The position numbers were made by a program, and so were the translations under genes. This document shows, piece after piece, positions 1-6,240 of a stretch of DNA of 6,363 bases (position 1 is the first letter of the stretch; the number at the start of each line of letters is the position of its first letter). The stretch spans positions 1 to 6,363 of the forward strand of contig JAGWUG010000053.1 in assembly GCA_028868555.1 (NCBI GenBank), given 5' to 3'. This stretch comes from Actinomycetales bacterium (GTDB taxonomy: Bacteria > Actinomycetota > Actinomycetes > Actinomycetales > Microbacteriaceae). The notes beneath the pieces were generated by a model that searched no databases, was not told where the DNA came from, and saw only the letters and a program-made list of their open reading frames with translations.

Positions 1-843
1 CTCGACCTGGTTCGCGAGCAGTTCCGCCTGGCCGAGGGCGGCAAGCTGGACTACGCCGACCCAATCATCAAGGGCCACAGCTTTGAGTTTCGCATCAACG
101 GCGAAGACGCCGGCCGCAACTTCATGCCAGCTCCTGGCCCAGTAACCCTGTTCAAGGCTCCTAGCGGTCCTGGTGTTCGCGTCGACACCGGTGTTGAGTC
201 TGGCGACGAGATCTCTGGTTCGTTCGACTCCATGGTTGCCAAGCTCATCGTCACCGGTTCCACTCGCGAAGAGGCGCTGGCTCGCAGCCGTCGCGCTCTG
301 GCCGAGATGAAGGTGGAGGGCCTGCCAACCGTGCTGCCGTTCCACCAGAAGATCGTGAACGAACCGGCATTCATCGGTGTGGATGGCAAGTTTGGCGTTT
401 ACACCCGCTGGATTGAGACCGAGTGGAACAACGACATCCCTGCTTTTGTTGCCGAGGGCAGCGAAGGCGAAGAGGCCGGTCCACGACAGAACGTTGTGGT
501 TGAAGTTGGCGGCAAGCGCATTGAAGTTAGCCTGCCAGCAACCATGTTCTCGGCTTCGGCAGCTCCGGCAGCAGGTGCCGCAGTTGCCAAGCGCAAGAAG
601 CCAGCCGGTGCAGCGGGTACCGGTGGCAGCGGAAACTCTATCAAGGCTCCGATGCAGTCAACCGTTGTGAAGATTGCCGTTGAGGTTGGCCAGGAGGTCA
701 ACGAGGGCGACCAGGTTGTAGTGCTGGAGGCCATGAAGATGGAGCAGCCACTCAACTCGCACAAGGCGGGCAAGATCAAGAGCATCGGTGTGAAGGTTGG
801 CGAAACTGTGCCTGCCGGAACCATGCTGATTGAGTTTGAGTAG
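1..843 (+). CDS. Acetyl/propionyl-CoA carboxylase alpha subunit (biotin carboxylase–BCCP fusion), C-terminal part
   Basis: This is the C-terminal 280 codons of a biotin-dependent acyl-CoA carboxylase alpha chain; the gene is open at the left edge and ends with TAG at 841-843. Such chains carboxylate a covalently bound biotin using ATP and bicarbonate, then pass the carboxyl group to a separate carboxyltransferase beta subunit to make malonyl- or methylmalonyl-CoA for lipid synthesis. Visible residues 1 to about 145 are the biotin-carboxylase C-terminal domain ([21 protein letters not shown], then [18 protein letters not shown]). A linker rich in Ala, Gly and Lys follows (about 180-212). The last 70 residues are a biotinyl domain with the attachment motif EAMKMEQ; the biotinylated Lys codon is at 736-738. 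The fused layout is that of actinobacterial AccA3/AccBC proteins, usually about 590 residues, so roughly the first 310 are missing. Acetyl- versus propionyl-CoA preference cannot be read from this part. Confidence 0.95.
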   Translation, partial: LDLVREQFRLAEGGKLDYADPIIKGHSFEFRINGEDAGRNFMPAPGPVTLFKAPSGPGVRVDTGVESGDEISGSFDSMVAKLIVTGSTREEALARSRRALAEMKVEGLPTVLPFHQKIVNEPAFIGVDGKFGVYTRWIETEWNNDIPAFVAEGSEGEEAGPRQNVVVEVGGKRIEVSLPATMFSASAAPAAGAAVAKRKKPAGAAGTGGSGNSIKAPMQSTVVKIAVEVGQEVNEGDQVVVLEAMKMEQPLNSHKAGKIKSIGVKVGETVPAGTMLIEFE

Positions 844-858
844 CCTCAAAACTTAAAA

Positions 859-888
859 CGAAAGCCCCCGATTGCTCGGGGGCTTTCG
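859..888. terminator. Hairpin terminator between convergent genes
   Basis: A perfect 13-bp inverted repeat (arms 859-871 and 876-888) closes a four-base loop, TTGC, with a run of five G-C pairs in the middle. It lies 15 bases after the carboxylase stop and 10 bases after the stop of the opposing quinone reductase, so it can serve both. The flanks are unequal. Read on the minus strand, the stem is followed by T-rich sequence (TTTTAAGTTTT), as in a classical intrinsic terminator. Read on the plus strand, it is followed by CAATTCTTGG, which has no real T-run. Confidence 0.9.
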
Positions 889-898
889 CAATTCTTGG

Positions 899-2311
899 TT
901 AGGCGGTTGGCAGGTGCAGATCCTGTGCGGCTTCCTGGATTGCACCCGAGATCGACGGGTAGACGGTGAAGGTTGCGGCAACCTCATCCACGGTCAGACG
1001 GTTCTCTACGGCAATGGCGATCGGGTAGATCAGGTCGCTGGCGCGAGGCGCAACCACCACTCCACCAATCACGGTGCCGCCGGTGGAACAGATCAGCTTG
1101 ATGAAACCGTCCTCGATGCCCTGCATCTTGGCGCGTGGGTTGCTGCTGAGGTCCACCTTCTGAACGAAGCCCTTCACGCGACCTTCGGCGATGTCAACCT
1201 CGGCCCAGCCAACGGTTGCAATCTCCGGAGCGGTGAAAACGTTGGAGGCAACGTTGCGCAGGTTGGTTGGTGCCGAGACGTCGCCCATGGTGTGGAACAC
1301 CGCGGTGCGGCCCTGCATGGAACTCACCGATGCGAGCGGCATGAAGGTGGTGCAGTCGCCAACCGCGTAGACGTTGGCGCGCGAGGTGCGGGCAACCTTG
1401 TTGACCTGAATGTGGCCGCTCTCGGTGAGAATTACCCCGGCCTCTTCCAGACCCAGACCAGCGGTGTTAGGAATGCCACCAACCGCCATCAGACAGTGGG
1501 AGCCCTTGACCACGGTTCCATTCGAAAGTGTGACCTCAACGCCTTCGCCGGTGTTTACCACCTTGTCGGCGCGGCTCTTGTTAATAATGTTGATTCCGTT
1601 GCGCTTGAAGACGTCTTCGATCACGGCCGCTGCATCCGCATCGGAGCTTGGTAGCACGGTGTCACGCGAGGAGATGAGCGTAACCTGCGAACCCAGTTGC
1701 GAGTATGCGCTGGCGAACTCGGCACCGGTCACACCCGAACCAACCACAATCATGTGCTCTGGCAGCTGGCTCAGGTTGTAGAGCTGCTTCCAGGTAAAGA
1801 TTCGCTCGCCGTCTGGCTTCGCGTCTGGCAGCTCGCGCGGGGTTGCACCCACGGCCACGATGATGGTCTTTGCCTCCAGGCGAACCGGCTTGCCATTGCT
1901 TGGAGTTGCAACCACGTGGTGGTTTCCGTCCAGCTTTCCGGTGCCGTGAATGATGTTCACGCCGGCCTTGACCAGCTCGCCCAACATGTCGGCGCTCTGC
2001 TGCTCGGCAAGGTCCTTGAGGCGCTGGTTGACCACGCCAAGGTCGATCTCAACCTTTGGCTTCACCGGCTGGCCAGCAAAGGTCAGCTTCACGCCAAGAG
2101 TGGTGGCGTGCGCCACCAGCTGTGCGGCCTCCGCGGCCGCAATCAGGGTCTTAGAGGGCACCACGTCGGTGAGTACCGCATTGCCACCGATGCCGGTAGC
2201 TTCGATGAGGGTGACGTCAGCGCCGAGCTGACGACCCGAGAGGGCGGCTTCGTAGCCGCCAGGGCCACCGCCGATGATTACGATGTGATGCGGTTTCTGA
2301 TCTAGGTCCAC
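899..2311 (-). CDS. lpdA: NAD(P)H-quinone dehydrogenase, LpdA-type flavoprotein (lipoamide-dehydrogenase fold without redox cysteines)
   Basis: A 470-residue FAD protein of the pyridine nucleotide-disulfide oxidoreductase family, predicted cytoplasmic. The first FAD dinucleotide motif is at residues 11-19 (VIIGGGPGG), the NAD(P)H motif at about 189-198 (VVGSGVTGAE), and the second FAD contact YAVGDCT at 315-321; the dimerisation domain fills the last ~120 residues. The site where lipoamide dehydrogenases carry GGTCLNVGCIPSK reads GGNAVLTDVVPSK (42-54), so both cysteines are replaced (Ala45, Val50). The His and Glu of the HPTxxE motif are Tyr451 and Gly456. This excludes lipoamide or mercuric reductase chemistry and fits the LpdA quinone-reductase group known from mycobacteria. 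The start is GTG at 2311-2309, the only standard start codon between an upstream in-frame stop and the FAD motif; an AGGAGG abuts it directly. A possible minus-strand -10 box (TACGCT, 2359-2354) lies inside the divergent gene. Physiological substrate unknown. Confidence 0.88.
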   Translation of the reverse strand: MDLDQKPHHIVIIGGGPGGYEAALSGRQLGADVTLIEATGIGGNAVLTDVVPSKTLIAAAEAAQLVAHATTLGVKLTFAGQPVKPKVEIDLGVVNQRLKDLAEQQSADMLGELVKAGVNIIHGTGKLDGNHHVVATPSNGKPVRLEAKTIIVAVGATPRELPDAKPDGERIFTWKQLYNLSQLPEHMIVVGSGVTGAEFASAYSQLGSQVTLISSRDTVLPSSDADAAAVIEDVFKRNGINIINKSRADKVVNTGEGVEVTLSNGTVVKGSHCLMAVGGIPNTAGLGLEEAGVILTESGHIQVNKVARTSRANVYAVGDCTTFMPLASVSSMQGRTAVFHTMGDVSAPTNLRNVASNVFTAPEIATVGWAEVDIAEGRVKGFVQKVDLSSNPRAKMQGIEDGFIKLICSTGGTVIGGVVVAPRASDLIYPIAIAVENRLTVDEVAATFTVYPSISGAIQEAAQDLHLPTA

Positions 2312-2317
2312 CCTCCT
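2312..2317 (-). promoter_or_regulatory. Shine-Dalgarno-like AGGAGG touching the GTG start of the quinone reductase
   Basis: On the minus strand a full anti-16S consensus AGGAGG runs straight into the GTG start with no spacer, where 5-9 bases is usual. No other ATG, GTG or TTG lies in frame before the FAD motif, and an in-frame TGA (2329-2327) closes the frame upstream. The motif may still help recruit ribosomes, but the spacing is unusual. Confidence 0.5.
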
Positions 2318-2331
2318 ATTCTGCCCTCAAC

Positions 2332-2337
2332 TAGACT
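2332..2337 (+). promoter_or_regulatory. -10 promoter element for a leaderless purine nucleoside phosphorylase mRNA
   Basis: TAGACT matches the actinobacterial -10 pattern TANNNT and ends 7 bases before the ATG at 2345. That distance would put the transcription start at or next to the A of the ATG, which is the classic leaderless arrangement. No Shine-Dalgarno-like purine run lies in front of this ATG, which agrees. No -35 box is apparent. This is an inference from pattern and spacing only. Confidence 0.5.
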
Positions 2338-2344
2338 CAAAAAC

Positions 2345-3169
2345 ATGGCCACCAGCGTAGATAGCCCAGCATTCAACCCAAAGTCACTCGCCATTCAGGC
2401 CGCGGAGCAGATTCGCGAAGCAACCGGTGTGGAGACTCACGACATTGCAATCACCCTGGGATCGGGTTGGGGCGGTGCCGCCAAGCATTTTGGAGAACCG
2501 CGCGCGGTAATTGACGCGGGAAACCTGGCTGGATTCCACCGCAGCGAAGTGGTTGGCCACAGCGGAACTCTCTCGTCCTACCAGCTTCCAAACGGCCGCA
2601 ACATTCTCATCCTCGGCGCCCGCGCTCACCTCTACCAAGACCTAGGCGTTGACGCCGTGGTTCACCCGGTTCGAGTGGCAGCCAACCTGGGCGTGAAGAC
2701 CCTGGTGCTGACCAACGGAGCCGGTGGCATCAAGCCAACCTGGAAGCCAGGTCAGCCGGTAATCATCAGCGACCACATCAACCTCACCGCCACCACTCCC
2801 CTCCGCGGAGCTACCTTCATCGACATGTCCGAGGTTTACTCGCGCGAGCTGCGCGATGTTGCACTAAGCGTTGACCCCACGCTCGACGACGGCGTTTACG
2901 TACAGTTCCGGGGACCTCAGTACGAGACCCCAGCAGAGGTGCGCATGGCCCGAGCCATGGGTGGCGACATCGTGGGCATGAGCACAGCACTCGAGGCTAT
3001 TGCCGCCCGCGAGGCCGGCCTCAAGGTGCTCGGCCTCAGCCTCATCACCAACCTGGCCGCAGGCATCAGCCCAACCCCACTCAGCCACGCTGAAGTTCTG
3101 GAGGCTGGCCGAGAGGCAGAGGGTCGCCTGGCCGAACTGCTCTCCACCATCGTTAGCCGCCTCCCCTAG
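2345..3169 (+). CDS. Purine nucleoside phosphorylase, trimeric class
   Basis: A 274-residue cytoplasmic enzyme that splits purine (deoxy)nucleosides with phosphate into free base and (deoxy)ribose-1-phosphate, in purine salvage. It belongs to the human/mycobacterial low-molecular-mass PNP family, and the length is typical. Motifs in order: phosphate loop GSGWGG (39-44), GHSG (71-74), RAHLY (93-97) with the phosphate-contacting Arg93 and His95, NGAGG (124-128), SDHINLT (142-148), GPQYETPAEVR (190-200) with the base-binding Glu194, GMST (211-214), and LITNLAAG (233-240) with Asn236, which corresponds to the purine N7-contacting Asn. Mild departures are Gln98-Asp99 where family members often have Glu-Gly, and NGAGG for NAAGG. 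The ATG at 2345 has no Shine-Dalgarno but sits 7 bases after a -10-like box, so translation is probably leaderless. It begins a two-gene unit with the mutase 8 bp downstream. In Mycobacterium the equivalent gene is called deoD or punA; I leave the symbol blank because deoD also names the hexameric class. Confidence 0.93.
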   Translation: MATSVDSPAFNPKSLAIQAAEQIREATGVETHDIAITLGSGWGGAAKHFGEPRAVIDAGNLAGFHRSEVVGHSGTLSSYQLPNGRNILILGARAHLYQDLGVDAVVHPVRVAANLGVKTLVLTNGAGGIKPTWKPGQPVIISDHINLTATTPLRGATFIDMSEVYSRELRDVALSVDPTLDDGVYVQFRGPQYETPAEVRMARAMGGDIVGMSTALEAIAAREAGLKVLGLSLITNLAAGISPTPLSHAEVLEAGREAEGRLAELLSTIVSRLP

Positions 3170-3177
3170 GCCCTGCA

Positions 3178-4833
3178 ATGACCGCACTTCCAACAGAGCT
3201 GCAGCAACGCGTTGAGGCCTGGTTAAGACAAGACCCCGATGCTGTTACCCGCGCCGAACTAGAGGCGCTAGTTGCCGCCGGCGACGAAGCCGGACTCCGA
3301 TCCCGTTTCGATGGCCGCATTGGCTTCGGCACCGCTGGCCTACGCGGCGAACTCGGCGCCGGTCCTAACCGCATGAACCGAGTTCTGGTTGCCCAGGCCG
3401 CGGCCGGCATTGCGGCCTACCTAAAGTCCGCTGGCGGGAAGAGCGTGGTTATCGGCTATGACGGTCGAGTCAACTCTGACGTTTTCGCTCTCGACTCGGC
3501 CCGCATTTTCGCCGGCGCTGGCTTCGCCGTGACCCTCTTTGACACCTACGCCCCAACCCCGATGCTGGCATTCGCCACCAAGCGAGGACCGATTGCCGGC
3601 GGTGCACCGTTCGACATCGGTGTGATGGTCACAGCAAGCCATAACCCACCGCGCGATAACGGCTACAAGGTTTATGCCGGCTCACTGGGTGGATCGCAAA
3701 TCATTTCACCGATGGATCGCGAGATTTCCGAGGCCATAGCATCGGTGGCTGCCACCATGACTTTTGACCAGATTCCAGTGTCTGACGACTTTGTGACCGA
3801 CGGACGCGACCTTCGGGCCGAGTACATCGCCCACACCGCCAAGCTGGCACTCGACGGACAGCGCGCGCCCCTGCGGATTACTTTCACCGCCATGCACGGC
3901 ATCGGCTGGGCCACCACTCAGGACGTGTTCCGGACCGCGGGTCTGCCGGCACCCATGACCGTTGGCAAACAGATCGAGCCGGACGGTAACTTCCCCACCG
4001 TCGCATTCCCAAACCCGGAGGAGCCAGGCGCGCTTGACCTCGCCATCGCCGAGGCGAGCGCAAATCAGAGTCAGCTGATTCTGGCCGAAGACCCAGATGC
4101 CGATCGCCTCGCGGTTGCGATTCCAGACCACCGCGACCCAACCGGCTGGCGCAAACTAACCGGTGACCAGATTGGATTCCTACTGGGAGCCGAGGCCGCA
4201 GAGCGTGCGGCTACCGCCGGCCGAACCGGCTCGCTGGCCTGCTCGATCGCGTCGTCAAATGCGCTGGCAGCGGTTGCCGAGCACTACGGACTGGGCTTCA
4301 CCCAGACCCTCACCGGCTTCAAGTGGATCAGCAAGGTTCACGGACTCATCTTTGGTTACGAGGAAGCCCTGGGTTACTGCTTTGACCCAGCCCACACTCC
4401 CGACAAGGACGGCATCAGCGCTGCCCTCGTGGTGGCAGATTTGGCCGGGCGTCTGGCAGCTCAGGGCAGCAGCATCGGTGAAGAGCTGGATCTGCTGTAC
4501 GAGAAGTTTGGGCACTGGGCCACCAGCCAGATCACGCTGCGCTTTGACAACGTTGCCAAGGCGGCTGCCATTGTGGCCGGCCTGCGCGCCAACCCTCCGG
4601 CCACGGTCTTGGGGCAGGTGCCAGATTACACAGACCTGGCAAACGGCACCGATGCGCTTCCGCCCACCGATGGTCTGAGATTTGTGCTGCCGGACGGCCG
4701 CCGCGCGCTGATTCGCCCGAGTGGCACCGAGCCCAAGCTCAAGTGCTACCTGGAGGCTAAGGGTGCATCCGCAGAGGCGGCAAGTGCTGGCCTGGCAGAG
4801 CTTGAGGCGGAGTTCCGAAGCCTGCTCGCCTAG
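3178..4833 (+). CDS. Phosphohexomutase-family phosphosugar mutase (PGM2/PmmB type), probable phosphopentomutase
   Basis: A 551-residue alpha-D-phosphohexomutase with all four functional loops. GTAGLRG (51-57) heads domain I. VTASHNP (151-157) holds the phosphoryl-carrying Ser154. DPDADR (305-310) holds the Mg-binding aspartates 305, 307 and 309. GYEEALGY (393-400) is the sugar-recognition loop. RPSGTEPK (513-520) binds the substrate phosphate. The GTAGLRGELGAGPNRMN form of domain I and the ~550-residue length place it with PGM2/PmmB-like enzymes rather than ~460-residue ManB or GlmM. Databases often label such proteins phosphomannomutase. PGM2-type members can be phosphopentomutases, and the position directly behind a nucleoside phosphorylase suggests conversion of ribose-1-phosphate to ribose-5-phosphate here; that is an inference. 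The ATG starts 8 bases after the phosphorylase stop with no clear Shine-Dalgarno, so translation is probably coupled. Its TAG shares a CTAG with the stop of the opposing gene. Confidence 0.9.
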   Translation: MTALPTELQQRVEAWLRQDPDAVTRAELEALVAAGDEAGLRSRFDGRIGFGTAGLRGELGAGPNRMNRVLVAQAAAGIAAYLKSAGGKSVVIGYDGRVNSDVFALDSARIFAGAGFAVTLFDTYAPTPMLAFATKRGPIAGGAPFDIGVMVTASHNPPRDNGYKVYAGSLGGSQIISPMDREISEAIASVAATMTFDQIPVSDDFVTDGRDLRAEYIAHTAKLALDGQRAPLRITFTAMHGIGWATTQDVFRTAGLPAPMTVGKQIEPDGNFPTVAFPNPEEPGALDLAIAEASANQSQLILAEDPDADRLAVAIPDHRDPTGWRKLTGDQIGFLLGAEAAERAATAGRTGSLACSIASSNALAAVAEHYGLGFTQTLTGFKWISKVHGLIFGYEEALGYCFDPAHTPDKDGISAALVVADLAGRLAAQGSSIGEELDLLYEKFGHWATSQITLRFDNVAKAAAIVAGLRANPPATVLGQVPDYTDLANGTDALPPTDGLRFVLPDGRRALIRPSGTEPKLKCYLEAKGASAEAASAGLAELEAEFRSLLA

Positions 4834-5504
4834 GCTTTCGGGTTGTTCAAATACCTAACAACTGATGCCGGTAGCGGCAGGTTGGCCGAGGCTTCGTCTG
4901 CCGGTTGCGGTTCACCGGCAACGGTCATTAGTGGAATTACTCCCGCCCAAACCTGCTCGCCCTCCCCTTCGGCATAACCCGTGGTGTCGGTGTCTGCCCC
5001 GTGCGCGCGGACCTTCACCGATGCCTCTGCCAGCGAAAGCCTGAGCACCATGGTGGCTGCCCATTCCTTTTTGGTTGAGGACCTGACTTCTGCAACCCGC
5101 CCTGGGACAAAGCCATTCGAAATAGTGTCGAGCGCAGCGGCCTGAGCCTCGCCAGTTACTTCTTCTGCAACTCCGAGAATCACAACCGATCGGTAGTTCA
5201 TCGAACTGTCAAAAGTTGAGCGTGCCAGAACCATTCCGTCTAGCTTGGTGACGGTGACGCAGACCGGAGCGCCAGCAGCCATGGCGCGCATGAAGCGAGC
5301 GCCGGTTGAGCCGTGAATCAGGATTGAATCGCCGTCGCGGGTATAGCCATAGGGCAGAACGAATGGCTGACCGGATTCGACATAGCCAATATGGCAGAGC
5401 ACGGTGGAGTCAAGGATTTCATACATTTCCGATCGGTCTGTTACCGCTCGGTCATTTAGGCGATGGCCTTGAGTGCGAGGAGAAGTACCTGGGTTTGGCA
5501 GCAT
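4830..5504 (-). CDS. Pyridoxamine 5'-phosphate oxidase-like flavin-binding protein
   Basis: A 224-residue cytoplasmic protein with the split-barrel FMN-binding fold of the pyridoxamine-phosphate oxidase/NimA-related superfamily. Recognisable pieces are the N-terminal DRSEMYEILD helix and CHIGYV strand (23-42), LIHGSTGAR (62-70), VCVTVTKLDG (81-90), MNYRSVVI (102-109), and a C-terminal VWAGVIPL (185-192). These match uncharacterised actinobacterial 'pyridoxamine 5'-phosphate oxidase family' proteins. I see no ground for true PdxH activity, and members may bind FMN, F420 or haem. The ATG at 5504-5502 lies 2 bases after the stop of the PTS IIB gene (TAG-GC-ATG), so translation is probably coupled; the family's expected N-terminus agrees with this start. 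It is the last gene of the visible minus-strand operon. Its stop overlaps the mutase stop, leaving no space for a terminator between them. Why it follows PTS genes is unclear. Confidence 0.82.
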   Translation of the reverse strand: MLPNPGTSPRTQGHRLNDRAVTDRSEMYEILDSTVLCHIGYVESGQPFVLPYGYTRDGDSILIHGSTGARFMRAMAAGAPVCVTVTKLDGMVLARSTFDSSMNYRSVVILGVAEEVTGEAQAAALDTISNGFVPGRVAEVRSSTKKEWAATMVLRLSLAEASVKVRAHGADTDTTGYAEGEGEQVWAGVIPLMTVAGEPQPADEASANLPLPASVVRYLNNPKA

Positions 5505-5506
5505 GC

Positions 5507-5776
5507 CTAAAGCATAGCTTTGGAGAGCTTCTCCGAGATTTCGCCCAGGTCGAAGACGTGATCGATGGCGATTACCTCGCTCGGCAGCCCCTGCAGCTTG
5601 TCCACGATTTCAGGGGTGGCAAGCAGAATCTGCGCGTCGCGAGAAGCGCGTGCGGTCTCGATGTCAGCCGCCTCAACGGTAGCCTCCAGCCCCAGGGTGC
5701 GCAGAACTTTCTCGGCATTCATCTTCAGTAGAACTGAGGTGCCGATCCCTGCGCCACAAACGGCAACGATCTTCAT
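5507..5776 (-). CDS. PTS sugar transporter subunit IIB (ascorbate/SgaB-like)
   Basis: An 89-residue cytoplasmic phosphocarrier with the lactose/ascorbate-type IIB fold. The N-terminal strand leads into the phosphorylation loop CGAGIGTS (residues 7-14); Cys7 would take the phosphoryl group from IIA and hand it to the sugar bound in IIC. The rest alternates strands and helices as expected (ILLATPEIVDKL at about 50-61, VIAIDHVFDLGEI at 68-80). I chose the ATG at 5776-5774, which begins MKIVAVCGAG. An in-frame upstream ATG at 5836 would add 20 residues with no family character that overlap the IIA gene. The gap after the IIA stop is 20 bases and contains no strong ribosome binding site. The likely family is Sga/Ula (L-ascorbate or a related sugar acid or pentitol), but substrate cannot be deduced from IIB. 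Confidence 0.88.
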   Translation of the reverse strand: MKIVAVCGAGIGTSVLLKMNAEKVLRTLGLEATVEAADIETARASRDAQILLATPEIVDKLQGLPSEVIAIDHVFDLGEISEKLSKAML

Positions 5777-5796
5777 GTTTCTAGTTTCGCAAAGGG

Positions 5797-6240
5797 TCAG
5801 TTGAACAGGGAGCGAATTTCGCTCTCCGCATGGCAACTTAATAGGGAATTAACAAATCCTGGTTGAGAGAACTTGCCGGCGAATTCGCTCAGCAGTTCCA
5901 AATGTTTGTCATGATCGAGGGCCGCCAGCCCAAACACCACCGTGACCGGATCGTTCTTCTTGTGGCCAAACGCAACCGGCTCTCGCAGGGTAACCAGCGA
6001 CATCCCGGTGTCCAACACGGCCTCGCTCGGGCGGGCGTGCGGCATAGCCAGGCCGGGGGCAATCACAACGTATGGGCCAAGCTCATTGATGTTGGCGGTC
6101 ATGGCATCGGTGTAGGCCTTGGTGGTGCGGCCGCTGGCAACCAGCAGTTCACCGGAGAGTTCAACCGCTTCTTGCCAGGACCCCACCGATGCGCCCAGCC
6201 GGATTGAACCGGGCGCCAGCGCCTGATTGATCAGCGACAT
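5797..6240 (-). CDS. PTS sugar transporter subunit IIA (fructose/mannitol/ascorbate-type EIIA)
   Basis: A 147-residue cytoplasmic phosphocarrier of the EIIA type 2 family, full length. The hallmark is the active-site segment GPYVVIAPGLAMPHARP (55-71), where His68 would accept the phosphoryl group from HPr. The second conserved histidine region is DHDKHLELL (109-117). VTLREPVAFG (83-92) and the following hydrophobic strand TVVFGLAAL are also typical. With the SgaB-like IIB just downstream, the pair resembles UlaC/UlaB-type single-domain PTS proteins that need a separate IIC permease, which is not seen here. The ATG at 6240-6238 overlaps the stop of the preceding gene by one base (TAATG), pointing to translational coupling; no good Shine-Dalgarno is visible. 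Substrate unassigned. Confidence 0.9.
   Translation of the reverse strand: MSLINQALAPGSIRLGASVGSWQEAVELSGELLVASGRTTKAYTDAMTANINELGPYVVIAPGLAMPHARPSEAVLDTGMSLVTLREPVAFGHKKNDPVTVVFGLAALDHDKHLELLSEFAGKFSQPGFVNSLLSCHAESEIRSLFN

Noticed and set aside
872..1654. A 260-codon plus-strand open frame opposite the quinone reductase
   Set aside because: It is antisense to a clearly real flavoprotein gene, and its translation is rich in His, Gly and Asn with no family motif. Long antisense frames are common in GC-rich coding DNA.
1697..2305. A 202-codon plus-strand open frame opposite the N-terminal half of the quinone reductase
   Set aside because: No recognisable motif, and the opposite strand carries the FAD and NAD(P)H motifs.
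4163..4678. A 171-codon plus-strand frame inside the mutase gene
   Set aside because: It is a frame shadow of the mutase, whose own frame carries the sugar-recognition loop here. Its composition is dominated by Arg, Pro, Ser and Trp.
4842..4862. A 6-bp inverted repeat (GTTGTT/AACAAC) just after the mutase stop, as a terminator
   Set aside because: The stem is short and AT-rich with a 9-base loop, has no T-run, and lies within the flavoprotein coding sequence.
5306..5731. A 141-codon plus-strand frame across the IIB/flavoprotein junction
   Set aside because: Both opposing minus-strand genes have clear family motifs; this frame has none.
5777..5836. A 20-residue N-terminal extension of the IIB protein from an upstream ATG
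   Set aside because: The added residues show no family similarity and overlap the IIA coding region. Family members start at the MKIVAVCG-like strand, so the ATG at 5776 is preferred.
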